This document shows, in pieces, positions 51,591 through 60,711 of a stretch of DNA of 64,000 nucleotides (position 1 is its first letter; each line of letters begins with the position of its first letter). Source of the stretch: Rhizobium sp. BK313 (GTDB taxonomy: Bacteria > Pseudomonadota > Alphaproteobacteria > Rhizobiales > Rhizobiaceae); assembly GCF_014193655.1 (NCBI RefSeq), contig NZ_JACHZQ010000008.1:186001-250000 (forward strand), given 5' to 3'. The notes beneath the pieces are model-generated. The model was not told the origin of the DNA and searched no databases. It saw only the letters and a program-made list of their open reading frames with translations. The translations under genes were made by a program, and so were the position numbers.

Positions 51591-51641
51591 TTTATAACTG
51601 ATAATAGGTACTGATGCTGTTTCGACTCTGGGAGGAGAATT

Positions 51642-52886
51642 ATGAAACAAGGTCTCAAAGTGGCTGTTGCTGCTTTTTCATTTGCTGCTCTGATCGCGAC
51701 AAATACGCATGCAGCGGGGTTGAAGGCCGAGGTCCTGCATTGGTGGACATCCGGCGGCCAGGCGGCTGGTGTCAGGGTGCTAGCCGATGCCTATGCCAAG
51801 GCCGGCGGCGAATGGGTTGATAACGCCATCGCCAATCCGGAGCAGGCAAGATCGATCGGCATCAATCGCGTCGTCTCCGGCGATCCGCCGACAATGATGC
51901 AGATGAACGCTGGCAAGCAGTTCGACGAACTCGTCGACCAGGGCTTGCTCCGCAATCTCGATGCCATAGCCGACGCCGAGGGATGGCGGAAGGTGCTGCC
52001 GGCCGATGTGCTTGACGCTGTGAGCCGGAACGGACACATCTATGCCGTCCCAGTCGGCCTGCAGACACCCAATTGGCTTTGGTACAACAAGGCCATCTTC
52101 CAGAAGAACGGCCTCACCGAGCCTACCACCTGGGATCAGTTTTTCGCCGATGCCGACAAGCTGAAACAGGCGGGTGTGATCCCGCTCGCGGTCGGCGCAC
52201 AGCCGCCATGGATCAACCAGCTCTTTAACGGCGTTCTTGTCGGCGCCGGCGGTCAGGACGTGTATCTGAAGATCATGCGCGACAAGGACGCCGACGCCGT
52301 CAAGTCGCCGGCCTTCCTCAACGCCGCAAAGACCTTCAGCCGCCTGCGAGACTATATCGATCCGGGCAGCCCCAACCGCAGCTTCAATGAAGCCGCCGCC
52401 ATGATCATTCGCGGAACGGCGGGTATGCACATCATGGGCGACTGGGAAAAGGGCGAATTCAATGTCGCCGGCCTCACCGCCGGCAAAGATTACGGCTGCG
52501 TCGTCGGCATGGGCGACCAGACATTCCTCACTGACAGCAACGTCTTCGTCATGCCGGTAACCCAAAATCCGGATACGGAAAAGGCTCAGGACATCCTGGC
52601 GAAAATGCTGCTCTCCAAGGATGTTCAGATCGCATTCAACAACAAGAAGGGCAACCTGCCCGTCCGCACCGATATCGATCCAAGCACGCTGGACGCCTGC
52701 GCGCAGATCGGCATCAAAGTGTTGCAGGACCCGAAGAAGCAGCTGCCGGGACCGGATTGGCTGGCGACGCCGGACATGCTCAACTCGCTTGAAGACGTGA
52801 ATGTCGAATTCTGGGCGAGCAAGACGATGACCCCGGAACAGTTCGCGGACAAATACGCGGCCGTGGTCGCGAAGTTCAAAGAGTGA
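51642..52886 (+). CDS. ABC transporter sugar-binding protein (family 1 extracellular solute-binding protein)
   Basis: A 414-residue periplasmic protein. The signal peptide (about residues 1-24) ends at Thr-His-Ala-Ala, with the mature start near AGLKAEVLHWWTSGG, a typical opening of family 1 sugar-binding proteins. The length fits glucose/mannose-type binding proteins of rhizobia. GGGAGGAG precedes the ATG. It is followed by a strong hairpin and then the two permease genes. The binding specificity is unknown; the convergent catabolic operon suggests a sugar or sugar acid. Confidence 0.94.
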   Translation: MKQGLKVAVAAFSFAALIATNTHAAGLKAEVLHWWTSGGQAAGVRVLADAYAKAGGEWVDNAIANPEQARSIGINRVVSGDPPTMMQMNAGKQFDELVDQGLLRNLDAIADAEGWRKVLPADVLDAVSRNGHIYAVPVGLQTPNWLWYNKAIFQKNGLTEPTTWDQFFADADKLKQAGVIPLAVGAQPPWINQLFNGVLVGAGGQDVYLKIMRDKDADAVKSPAFLNAAKTFSRLRDYIDPGSPNRSFNEAAAMIIRGTAGMHIMGDWEKGEFNVAGLTAGKDYGCVVGMGDQTFLTDSNVFVMPVTQNPDTEKAQDILAKMLLSKDVQIAFNNKKGNLPVRTDIDPSTLDACAQIGIKVLQDPKKQLPGPDWLATPDMLNSLEDVNVEFWASKTMTPEQFADKYAAVVAKFKE

Positions 52887-52892
52887 CGCTCA

Positions 52893-52928
52893 GGCGGGCA
52901 CGGACCCAGGAAAGACTCCGTGCCCGCC
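52893..52928 (+). other. Strong intercistronic hairpin between binding-protein and permease genes
   Basis: GGCGGGCACGGA (52893-52904) pairs perfectly with TCCGTGCCCGCC (52917-52928) seven bases after the binding-protein stop, with no T tract. Hairpins at this place usually protect the upstream mRNA or attenuate, giving much more binding protein than permease. Confidence 0.75.
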
Positions 52929-52956
52929 CGCCCCTCTCAAACCAGCGAGAACCTTC

Positions 52957-53856
52957 GTGACCCCAGCCGCCGCCCTGACGCGACGCCGAATCCAGTGGAG
53001 CCTCTATGTCGGCCTCTTGCCGGCAACTGTGATCGCCCTCTTCGGCTATATCGGAACCATGGTCTGGACCATCGGGATTTCCTTCACGGAATCAAAGATG
53101 TTGCCCGTGGCCCGCTTCGCGGGCTTCGATCAGTACGTCCGTCTCTTCGGCACCGAACGCTGGATCACCTCGCTTGAGAACATGGTCATCTTCGGCTGCT
53201 TGATGATCGTGATCTCCCTTGCTATCGGGCTGCTGCTCGCCATCGCGCTCGATAAGCATCTGCGTGGCGAGGGCATTTTTCGGGTCATCCTTCTGTACCC
53301 CTATTCGATGTCCTTCATCGTCACCGGCTTCACCTGGCAATGGATCCTCAATCCCGAGCTCGGCATTCAGCATGCCGTGCGGAGCTGGGGCTGGACGAGT
53401 TTTCGTTTCGACTGGATCGTCAACAACAACACCGCGATCTATTGCGTTGTGCTCGCCGCCGTGTGGCATGCCGCCGGCCTGGTGATGGCGATCATGCTGG
53501 CGGGCCTGCGCGGGGTAGATCCCGATCTCTGGAAGGCCGCCCGCGTCGACGGCATCAAGACCTGGCGCGTCTACGTGCACATCGTCATCCCGCTGCTGCG
53601 GCCGAATATCATCACCGCTGTAGTGCTGCTCTCGCTTGGCGTCGTCAAGCTCTATGACCTGGTCGTAGTCCTGACCGGCGGCGGCCCCGGCATATCGTCG
53701 GAAGTCCCGGCAAAGTTCGTCATGGACAATCTCTTCATTCGCCAGAACATCGGATTGGCGACGGCAGCGGCGACCGTGTTGCTCATTACCGTCCTAAGTG
53801 TTCTCGCGCCGTGGCTCTACCACGAATATTTTCGACCGTCCCGGGCGCGGAGCTGA
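52957..53856 (+). CDS. ABC sugar transporter permease, MalF type
   Basis: A 299-residue inner-membrane protein with six spans, starting at GTG 52957. The EAA-type loop is DLWKAARVDGIKTWRVYVHIVIPLLRP (about residues 187-213), read in two parts as KAARVDG and VIPLLRP. It forms the channel with the next permease. The start choice rests on the family N-terminus (QWSLYVGLLPA) lying shortly downstream. Confidence 0.92.
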   Translation: MTPAAALTRRRIQWSLYVGLLPATVIALFGYIGTMVWTIGISFTESKMLPVARFAGFDQYVRLFGTERWITSLENMVIFGCLMIVISLAIGLLLAIALDKHLRGEGIFRVILLYPYSMSFIVTGFTWQWILNPELGIQHAVRSWGWTSFRFDWIVNNNTAIYCVVLAAVWHAAGLVMAIMLAGLRGVDPDLWKAARVDGIKTWRVYVHIVIPLLRPNIITAVVLLSLGVVKLYDLVVVLTGGGPGISSEVPAKFVMDNLFIRQNIGLATAAATVLLITVLSVLAPWLYHEYFRPSRARS

Positions 53857-53861
53857 CGCAA

Positions 53862-54785
53862 ATGGACACCAGCGCAAAACTCTCGCAGACATCGGGCGAA
53901 AAATCCCCTGTACGGCCACGCGGAAAAAAGCCAAGGCGCTTCTCCGTCGGCAACGCGGGTTTCTACGTGTTTCTCATCATGGCATCGGCGTTCTTTGTCC
54001 TGCCGTTTTATGTCATGCTGGTAACGTCCTTCAAGTCGATGGACGAAGTCCGGTTGGGCGAAGTCTTCTCGCCGCCCCAGGTCTGGACCATCGCGCCATG
54101 GATCAAGGCCTGGGCGACCGCCTGTACCGGCCTGGAATGCGATGGCATCAGCGTCGGCTTCTGGAACTCCGTGCGCATCCTGATCCCGAGCGCCATATGT
54201 TCGATCCTAGTCGGCGCCATCACCGGCTATGCGCTGTCCTTCTGGCGAGCCCGCCATGCCAATCTTCTGTTTGCGGTGCTGCTCTTCGGTGCGTTCGTGC
54301 CGTATCAGATCTTCCTCTATCCATTGGTTCGGGCCTATTCGCTGCTGCATATGAACAGTACGATGTTCGCGCTGGTCTTTTCCCACGTCCTGTTCGGCCT
54401 GCCGGTCATGACGCTGGTGTTCCGCAATTTCTACAGCAGCCTGCCGCAGGAAATCTTCAAGGCCGCGCGTGTCGACGGCGGCGGCTTCTTCCAGATCTTC
54501 ATCTATCTCATCCTGCCGATGTCCGCTCCGATGCTGGTGGTCGCCTCCATCCTTCAGGTCACCGGCATCTGGAACGACTATGTACTGGGTCTGGTCTTCG
54601 GCGGCCTGCAGAACCGTCCGATGACGGTGCAGCTCATCAATATCGTCGCGCCGTCCGGCGCCGAAATCGAATACAACGTCAGCATGGCGGCAACCATCCT
54701 GACGGCAATCGTCCCGTTGGTGATCTATATGGTGTCGGGCCGCTGGTTCGTGCGCGGGATCGCTGCGGGCGCCGTGAAAGGGTAG
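53862..54785 (+). CDS. ABC sugar transporter permease, MalG type
   Basis: A 307-residue inner-membrane protein. The ATG at 53862 lies five bases after the preceding stop, and an earlier in-frame TTG at 53811 would overlap it. A hydrophilic N-terminal tail of about 35 residues precedes the first span. The EAA-type loop is QEIFKAARVDGGG followed by LILPMSAP. It completes the permease pair of this importer and is followed after two bases by the ATPase gene. Confidence 0.93.
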   Translation: MDTSAKLSQTSGEKSPVRPRGKKPRRFSVGNAGFYVFLIMASAFFVLPFYVMLVTSFKSMDEVRLGEVFSPPQVWTIAPWIKAWATACTGLECDGISVGFWNSVRILIPSAICSILVGAITGYALSFWRARHANLLFAVLLFGAFVPYQIFLYPLVRAYSLLHMNSTMFALVFSHVLFGLPVMTLVFRNFYSSLPQEIFKAARVDGGGFFQIFIYLILPMSAPMLVVASILQVTGIWNDYVLGLVFGGLQNRPMTVQLINIVAPSGAEIEYNVSMAATILTAIVPLVIYMVSGRWFVRGIAAGAVKG

Positions 54786-54787
54786 AC

Positions 54788-55870
54788 ATGGCCAGCATCT
54801 CCATCCGCGACATCGAAATTCGCTTCGAGGCATTCCAGGTGCTTCAGGGCCTCGATCTCGAAATCAACAGCGGCGAGTTCATCGTCCTGCTCGGCCCGTC
54901 GGGCTGCGGCAAATCCACCCTGCTCAATGCGATCGCCGGCCTGATCGATGTCGCGGACGGCGAGATCTGGATCGGCGAGCGCAACGTCACCTGGGAAGAA
55001 CCCAGCGATCGCAACATCGGCATGGTCTTCCAATCCTATGCGCTCTATCCGCGCATGACGGTAGAGGGAAACCTGTCGTTCGGGCTACGCATGGCGGGCG
55101 TAGCCAAGGCCGAGATCGAGAAGCGCATCGCGCGGGCCGCCCAGATCCTGCGCATCGAACCCTATCTCAAACGCCGTCCTTCGGAACTTTCGGGCGGGCA
55201 ACGGCAGCGCGTCGCCATCGGCCGCGCACTCGTGCGCGATGTCGGCGTGTTCCTGTTCGATGAACCGCTGTCGAACTTGGATGCAAAGCTTAGAACGGAA
55301 TTGCGCGTCGAGCTGAAAAGGCTCCATCAGGAGCTCGGGACCACCATGGTCTTCGTCACACACGACCAGATCGAGGCGCTGACGCTTGCCGACCGCATCG
55401 CAGTCATGAATGGCGGCATCATCCAACAGTTCGATACGCCCGACGACGTCTATCGCCGGCCGAACAATCGCTTCGTCGCCGAATTCGTCGGCTCGCCGGC
55501 GATGAATTTTTTCGACGGTACGGTCGTGACCAGAGGCCGTTCGATCGGCTTCGAAGTTCGAGGCGGTCCGACGCTGGATCTCGATGGTTATGCCTTCGCA
55601 AGCCGCCCCACCGCCGACGCGCGGGCATCACTTGGAATCCGCCCCGAGCAGATATCCCTGTCGAAAAGCGACAGGAGCGTCAGCATGCCCGCCATCGTCA
55701 ATCTGGTCGAACCCATGGGGTCGGATAAGCTGCTATGGGCAACGGCGGCGGATACCACCATGTCCCTGCGTACGGCGCCGGACTTCGAAGTGCCCTTGCG
55801 ACAGCCGATCGATGTGTTCTTCCAGGCATCGCAAGCATCGCTATTCGGCGAAAACGGCGAACGTCTCTAG
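54788..55870 (+). CDS. ABC transporter ATPase, UgpC/MalK type
   Basis: A 360-residue ATPase. Walker A is GPSGCGKST near residue 36, the signature LSGGQRQR, Walker B FLFDEPLSNLD, then VTHDQIEALT and a C-terminal TOBE/OB domain. The start at 54788 (MASISIRD) immediately follows the permease stop. The same frame stays open upstream to 53798 but only as antisense-free overlap with the permease gene. It powers the importer of this operon. A second MalK-type ATPase gene lies in the convergent operon at 60712. Confidence 0.94.
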   Translation: MASISIRDIEIRFEAFQVLQGLDLEINSGEFIVLLGPSGCGKSTLLNAIAGLIDVADGEIWIGERNVTWEEPSDRNIGMVFQSYALYPRMTVEGNLSFGLRMAGVAKAEIEKRIARAAQILRIEPYLKRRPSELSGGQRQRVAIGRALVRDVGVFLFDEPLSNLDAKLRTELRVELKRLHQELGTTMVFVTHDQIEALTLADRIAVMNGGIIQQFDTPDDVYRRPNNRFVAEFVGSPAMNFFDGTVVTRGRSIGFEVRGGPTLDLDGYAFASRPTADARASLGIRPEQISLSKSDRSVSMPAIVNLVEPMGSDKLLWATAADTTMSLRTAPDFEVPLRQPIDVFFQASQASLFGENGERL

Positions 55871-55971
55871 AACGGTTCAGCTTTTCACGGAAAGGCTGAA
55901 CCGCTCTATCTCTTTGTTTTCACGCAATTCCAACGGAAAACCGCCGCTCACTTTTCCTGGAATTGCTCTGA
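55869..55971. repeat. RIME-like rhizobial intergenic palindromic element
   Basis: About 103 bp with two hairpins: CGGTTCAGC (55872-55880) with GCTGAACCG (55894-55902), and GCAATTCC (55924-55931) with GGAATTGC (55959-55966). They are joined by a CTCTATCTCTTTGTTTT linker. This matches the Rhizobium-specific intergenic mosaic element known from many Rhizobiaceae genomes. It lies between two convergent operons and may also act as a terminator. Confidence 0.8.
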
Positions 55972-55983
55972 GAGACCGATCGA

Positions 55984-56760
55984 TCAGCGCAGCAGTGACT
56001 GACCGCCGTCGACCCAGATGGGCGTGCCGGTAATATGCCTTGCCTGATCCGAGGCTAGGAAAACCACCGCTTCCGCGACATCTTCTGCCTGTCCCGGCTT
56101 GCCGCCAGTGATCGGAATATCGCCTTCCGGCCATTGCACTGGAATGGCGGCCTCGATCGTGTTGCGCTTCAGCGTGCTCTCGCCGATGGAGGTCGTCACC
56201 TGCCCAGGGCAGACGGCGTTAACCCGTATCCGATGCTTCGCCAGTTCGAGGGCAAGCTGCTGCGCGATGGCGAATTGCGCGGCCTTGGTCGCGACATAGG
56301 CCGTGGCGCCGGCGGTTGTGAAAATGCGGGTTCCGTTCATCGACGAAATGATGACGATCGAACCGCCACCCCCCGCTTTCAGCAGCGGAACGGTGGTATG
56401 CAGCGTATTGTAGGTGCCGGTCAGGTTTACATCGATGGTCTTCGACCATTCCTGCGGCTGCAGATCATCGATCGGCGCCCATACGCCATTGATCCCCGCA
56501 TTGGCGATGACGATGTCCAGGCCACCCTCGCCGACCAGAGCCGAGACCGCATCCGCAACCTGTTGAAAGTCGGCGATGTCGACGGTCGCGGAGCGGATTT
56601 TGCCGCCAGCGCGGCTAATCTCCTCGCAAGTTCCCGCCAGCGTCTCCTCGTTGCGGTCCAGTGCAAGCACCGTCGCGCCTTGCGCGGCCAGCAGCCTCGC
56701 GCAGGCCCGCCCGATTCCTGCCCCTGCGCCCGTCACCAACGCGACTTTCGAACTGAACAT
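55984..56760 (-). CDS. Short-chain dehydrogenase/reductase
   Basis: A 258-residue SDR with TGAGAGIG at the N-terminus, NAGINGVW in the middle, the catalytic Ser in IISSMNG and YVATK as YxxxK. The ATG at 56760 has CGGGAGG just upstream; the longer frame to 56811 was rejected. It is the last gene of the minus-strand catabolic operon. It likely oxidises a sugar, lactone-forming sugar or sugar acid for the pathway served by the convergent importer. Confidence 0.92.
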   Translation of the reverse strand: MFSSKVALVTGAGAGIGRACARLLAAQGATVLALDRNEETLAGTCEEISRAGGKIRSATVDIADFQQVADAVSALVGEGGLDIVIANAGINGVWAPIDDLQPQEWSKTIDVNLTGTYNTLHTTVPLLKAGGGGSIVIISSMNGTRIFTTAGATAYVATKAAQFAIAQQLALELAKHRIRVNAVCPGQVTTSIGESTLKRNTIEAAIPVQWPEGDIPITGGKPGQAEDVAEAVVFLASDQARHITGTPIWVDGGQSLLR

Positions 56761-56807
56761 GATACCTCCCGGAAAGATCGTTTTTTGAAATTGGACAGTT
56801 TCGGCCG

Positions 56808-57758
56808 TCAATAGCCCCTGGCCGCGTCCACCGCATTGTCCAATCGTTCGCCGGCAAGATAGCGATCGAGATTTGCGAGCAGCCGCGCAGACATGCGCTC
56901 GACAGTGTCCTCGGATGTGTAGGATATATGCGGCGTCAGGCGGATGCGCGGATGATGATAGAAAGCATGTCCCTCCGGCAGCGGTTCAGGGAACGTAACA
57001 TCCAGCGTCGCCGCCGAGATCCGGTTCTGGTCAAGTGCCTCTAGGAGTGCATCGTCATCGATGACCTCGCCACGGCAGACATTGATGACATGAAGGCCGG
57101 GTTTTGCGTTCCTCAATATATCGCGGTCAAGGATGCGGCGTGTCTCCCGCGTCAGCGGGACAGCGAGCAACAGATGATCGACATCGGCGACCATTTCCCG
57201 CAGCGATGCAAACTGGCGAAGGCCGGCGGCCGAATTCGATATACCCGACGAGCGCCGCACGAAACCGACCTCCATTCCAAGCGCGCGTGCTTTGGTGGCT
57301 GTCTGCACGCCGATCGCTCCCAGCCCGAGAATGCCGAGCCGCTTGCCCGAGACCAGGCCGAGCGTGCGACTTTTCCATTGCTCGGCGGAACTTACCCGAA
57401 GTCCGTCGAACAATTGCTTTTCATGCGCAAAAATCGCGGCAATCGCATATTCGGCGATCGCATCGGCCGTGATCCCCCGGCCCGTCGTCACCAAAGGCGC
57501 ATCGAAGAACCATGACGGAAAGGCATCGACCCCGGCACCGCCCACCTGAACCCATTTCAAGTTACGGGGCCAAGTTGGCGGGCGCTCCACCGGGGCCGAA
57601 TTCCAGCCTTTGAAGAAGGTAAACAGGATCTCCGCATCGGCGGGAACGTCCCAGACCGAATGAGCCTCGGCATAGTTCAGCAGGATCGGTTTGCTCTCAT
57701 GCGCACGCAATCGCTCGACCTGATATTCATCCATATTGCAAGCAATGACCGGCCGCAT
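56808..57758 (-). CDS. D-isomer-specific 2-hydroxyacid dehydrogenase
   Basis: A 316-residue NAD(P)-dependent dehydrogenase. The Rossmann motif is LGILGLGAIG. The catalytic Arg (NVCRGEV), Glu (FPEPLPEG) and His (TPHISYT) are all present. The ATG at 57758 is preceded by GAGGGCGGG; an alternative GTG lies at 57785. It resembles hydroxypyruvate/glyoxylate reductase-like enzymes. It sits between the SDR and the AraD1/GguC-like gene in the same operon and is similar in role to the dehydrogenase at 3977. Confidence 0.91.
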   Translation of the reverse strand: MRPVIACNMDEYQVERLRAHESKPILLNYAEAHSVWDVPADAEILFTFFKGWNSAPVERPPTWPRNLKWVQVGGAGVDAFPSWFFDAPLVTTGRGITADAIAEYAIAAIFAHEKQLFDGLRVSSAEQWKSRTLGLVSGKRLGILGLGAIGVQTATKARALGMEVGFVRRSSGISNSAAGLRQFASLREMVADVDHLLLAVPLTRETRRILDRDILRNAKPGLHVINVCRGEVIDDDALLEALDQNRISAATLDVTFPEPLPEGHAFYHHPRIRLTPHISYTSEDTVERMSARLLANLDRYLAGERLDNAVDAARGY

Positions 57759-57838
57759 CCCGCCCTCGTCCTTTGCTGAGATCACACGTTCAGTGAACGT
57801 CCAAGATGGCTTCGTTGGCCCCCTGAAAACGGAATGCT

Positions 57839-58837
57839 CTAAAGTGCAACCACGCCGTTGGGTCGCACTTTTTCCGGCCTGCGGAACGTGCCGTTGATCA
57901 ACGGCTTTCCGAACTCCGGAATCTCCATTTCAAAGACATCACCATCCATCGTCTTCACGCCGTCGCCAAAGGACGCAACGGAGGTTCCCATGAACTGGAC
58001 ATGCACATTGCCCGGCTGCAGGAACTGATCGTACTTGAAGTAGTGATATTCGAGATTGGCGATGGAATGACTCATATTGTCCTCGCCGGTCGGGAAGGCC
58101 TTGCTCCAGATCACCTCGCCGTTTCGGCGAATGCGCACCTCGCCGAGAAGCGAGGAAGGCAGCTCGCCGACGCGCAGCTCCGGCCCGAAGGAACAATATC
58201 TAAGTTTGGAATGGGGAAGGTAGAGATAGTTCTTCTTCTCCATGACGTGATCGGTACATTCGTTGCCGATGGCAAATCCCAGCCGGTAGGGCATGCCGTC
58301 GGGCCCGATAACGTAGAGGCCGACGATTTCCGGTTCCTCGCCTTCGTCATCGGCAAAGGCGGGAACGGGATAGGGCTGACCGGGGCGCACCACGATCGAC
58401 CCGTCGCCCTTGTAGAACCATTCCGGCTGAGCGCCCGCCTTGCCCTTTTCAGGCTTGCCGCCCTCGAGGCCCCATTTGAACATGCGCATGGAATCGCTGA
58501 GGTTCGCCTCGCCGTCATCGGAAAGCTTCTTGTGCATCTGATCGCGCGCGGCAGCGCTAGCGACATGCGTGAGGCCGGTGCCGGCGATCATGCAGTTGGT
58601 CGCGCGGGGATGATCGAGCGGCGGCAGGACGCGGCCTTCGGAAAGCAGCGTCGCGTAAGAATGTTGCTCCGCTGTCCCCAAGTGGCCCACGAGCGATGCC
58701 AGCGTCGTCTTCCGCGCAATTGCCTCAAGGGCAAGTTCGCGCGTCGTCGCAAACACCTTGACCTGCCGGATGGTCTCGCCGTCGACAAGCCCAACGGCGC
58801 GAGAGCCATCGGCGGTTTCAAATTGAATCAGTCGCAT
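57839..58837 (-). CDS. AraD1/GguC-like protein (fumarylacetoacetate hydrolase superfamily)
   Basis: A 332-residue protein starting MRLIQFETADGSRAVG. It resembles the AraD1/GguC family, a branch of the FAH superfamily found next to sugar ABC transporters in Agrobacterium and relatives. The FAH-like metal ligands appear as Glu-x-Glu in EEPEIVG and Asp in NECTDHVME. FAH-family enzymes cleave or dehydrate 2-keto-3-deoxy sugar acids and related beta-diketones. That fits a pathway beginning with the enolase-superfamily dehydratase at the right edge. The precise reaction is unproven. Confidence 0.83.
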   Translation of the reverse strand: MRLIQFETADGSRAVGLVDGETIRQVKVFATTRELALEAIARKTTLASLVGHLGTAEQHSYATLLSEGRVLPPLDHPRATNCMIAGTGLTHVASAAARDQMHKKLSDDGEANLSDSMRMFKWGLEGGKPEKGKAGAQPEWFYKGDGSIVVRPGQPYPVPAFADDEGEEPEIVGLYVIGPDGMPYRLGFAIGNECTDHVMEKKNYLYLPHSKLRYCSFGPELRVGELPSSLLGEVRIRRNGEVIWSKAFPTGEDNMSHSIANLEYHYFKYDQFLQPGNVHVQFMGTSVASFGDGVKTMDGDVFEMEIPEFGKPLINGTFRRPEKVRPNGVVAL

Positions 58838-58911
58838 CTTCTTTTCCTATCTGCCTGCAACAAGCGGCCAACAATCGGGCATCGGAATGCCTCAATTCGT
58901 TAAATCGAAGC

Positions 58912-59880
58912 TCACGCCGTCTCATCTTCCGGGAGCTCGAAGAATTCGATACGCTTCGCCGTCTCGAACTTCACGAAGTCCGGATGGGCACGGACGGCAC
59001 TGAGAACGAGAACTTCCTCCTCGTTCATCGGCGTGTCGTAGGATCTGGCGTTCGCAATCAGCTGTTCGCTATTGTCGACGCCCATCAGCACTGTATCCGG
59101 CTGCTGCTGGGCGACCCACTTCAACGCGGCACGCGCCAGAAGCCCACGGTCCTCGATGCCGGCGGCGGCGCCGATGCGGAAAAGCTCGCTCTTGAAGAAG
59201 ACCTCGCGCGCAGTCACGCCGAGATTTTGCTGGCGCGCTCTTGGGACGACAGTTTCCAGGCAGGTGGCATCGCCGATGCTGAGATCAAGGTTCACGGCAT
59301 CGAAGGCGCCGCAAGCCATCATCGCGAGATAGAGACGTTCACCGGAAAAAGAGTCGGCAACGGCGAAGCGGATAAGACCCTCGCGCTTCAACTCGCCGAT
59401 ATTGTAGGCGAGTTTTTGAAGATATTCGGGATCGTTGTCGATCGACCAGGCCAGCAGCCCGACATTCAAGAGATCGATGGCATCGCGGCGGATGAGCTTC
59501 AGGCCGCGCTGCAACTCGGCGCGCAGCTTGCCGAGATCGAGCATGCTGCGATTGTTCTTGTCATAGGAGTAGCACATGCCCTCCGGTCTGGTCTGGACCA
59601 CGATGTCATAGGGCGGCGGATTGTCGCGCAGGTTGCGCCCAAGCGCTTCCTTCTCGGAATCGATCGTGACGTCGAACAGATTGATGCCGAGATCATAAGC
59701 CGTCTTCAGCAGGGCGACGCGCTTTGGGCCGCCATAACCCTCACCGATATGGCCGGGCGCCACCGCCAAAGCCATGTTCTCGTTGAAGCCCCTGGATTTG
59801 CCGCTCGGCAGATATTCGTGGCCTCCGAGCGCGAGAACCGAGACATTCAGCCCGGTGCGGCCCAAGATCGTCTTGCGCAT
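58912..59880 (-). CDS. Aldo/keto reductase-like protein lacking most of the catalytic tetrad
   Basis: A 322-residue TIM-barrel protein recognisable as an aldo/keto reductase from LGRTGLNVSVLALGG, GINLFD and the REGLIRFAVADS strand. Asp70 is kept. The tetrad Tyr is missing (VTIDSEKEALG replaces the usual YG.SE..LG), the Lys position reads VVQTRPEG and the His position reads LLNVGLL. Canonical NADPH-dependent reduction is therefore doubtful. It may be a binding protein or carry another activity. It is embedded in the operon between the AraD1-like and RraA-like genes. Confidence 0.85.
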   Translation of the reverse strand: MRKTILGRTGLNVSVLALGGHEYLPSGKSRGFNENMALAVAPGHIGEGYGGPKRVALLKTAYDLGINLFDVTIDSEKEALGRNLRDNPPPYDIVVQTRPEGMCYSYDKNNRSMLDLGKLRAELQRGLKLIRRDAIDLLNVGLLAWSIDNDPEYLQKLAYNIGELKREGLIRFAVADSFSGERLYLAMMACGAFDAVNLDLSIGDATCLETVVPRARQQNLGVTAREVFFKSELFRIGAAAGIEDRGLLARAALKWVAQQQPDTVLMGVDNSEQLIANARSYDTPMNEEEVLVLSAVRAHPDFVKFETAKRIEFFELPEDETA

Positions 59881-59941
59881 GTCTATCTCCGTCGTCTCCG
59901 GTTCGACCCTCTGCCGCCGGCAAGGATGAACCTACATCCTG

Positions 59942-60664
59942 TCACTGTTCGCTTTCGGGCACTTCGCTTTGGTAGCGGGCTAAGGTCTCGTCGCTCGGGG
60001 GATAATAGCCGCGCACGCCGCTGCCTGCGGCGACCTGCTTCTGAACCCAATTGTCCTGACGTTCCTTCTTGGCGCCATTTTCGGCAACTTCCGCGGCAAG
60101 GTGGGCGGGCAGCACCACGACGCCATCCTCATCGGCGACAATGAAATCACCTGGGAAAACGGCAACGCCGCCGCAGCCGATAAGGGTTTGAACGTCGGCG
60201 GGCATCAGGCCGGCCGGCGATGGCGGCGCGGCCGGGCCGGAGCAATAGATCGGCAGTCCCAGCTTGCGAAGCTGCTGGACGTCGCGCATGCCGCCATCGG
60301 CGACAAGACCCGCCACGCCGGCATAGATCAACTGCGATACCAGCACGTCTCCGAGCGCTCCCACAGCGGAGTTCTTCTGCATGTCGAGCACGAGGACCGC
60401 ACCGGCCGGAATTCCTTCCATGGCCGCAAGCACGACGCTGCCCGGCGAGCCAAGATCGGTCGATGTGTTCAGATCCTCCCGTTGAGGAACGTAGCGAAGT
60501 GTATATGCCGGTCCGGCGAAACTGCAATTGCCTTGGTCAAGAGGTACGATACCGCGGATCGCCTGATATCGCAGTCCGTGTTTTTTCAGGAGCTGTCCCG
60601 TGATGGCCGCCGTAGGGACTTTCCTTAGCGCCTCAACGATCGCCGTCTGTTGATCTTCCGTCAT
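59942..60664 (-). CDS. RraA-like/HMG-CHA aldolase family protein
   Basis: A 240-residue protein of the RraA/4-hydroxy-4-methyl-2-oxoglutarate aldolase family. The active-site signature GGMRDVQQL (Arg-Asp pair) and the GDVLVSQLIYAG pyruvate-binding region are visible. The ATG at 60664 (MTEDQQTAI) is chosen because an AAAGG sequence lies upstream and the longer frame overlaps the ATPase gene. Class II pyruvate aldolases of this family cleave 4-hydroxy-2-oxo acids to pyruvate. That would suit the last step of a sugar-acid pathway. Confidence 0.85.
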   Translation of the reverse strand: MTEDQQTAIVEALRKVPTAAITGQLLKKHGLRYQAIRGIVPLDQGNCSFAGPAYTLRYVPQREDLNTSTDLGSPGSVVLAAMEGIPAGAVLVLDMQKNSAVGALGDVLVSQLIYAGVAGLVADGGMRDVQQLRKLGLPIYCSGPAAPPSPAGLMPADVQTLIGCGGVAVFPGDFIVADEDGVVVLPAHLAAEVAENGAKKERQDNWVQKQVAAGSGVRGYYPPSDETLARYQSEVPESEQ

Positions 60665-60711
60665 TTCCAAACCTTTCAGATAATCACGAACGCCCCCATG
60701 GGCCAAAAATC

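Noticed and set aside
53798-55870. Possible 690-residue permease-ATPase fusion
   Set aside because: The frame is open upstream of the ATPase start but is not the permease frame. The permease is encoded in another frame and stops two bases before the ATPase ATG.
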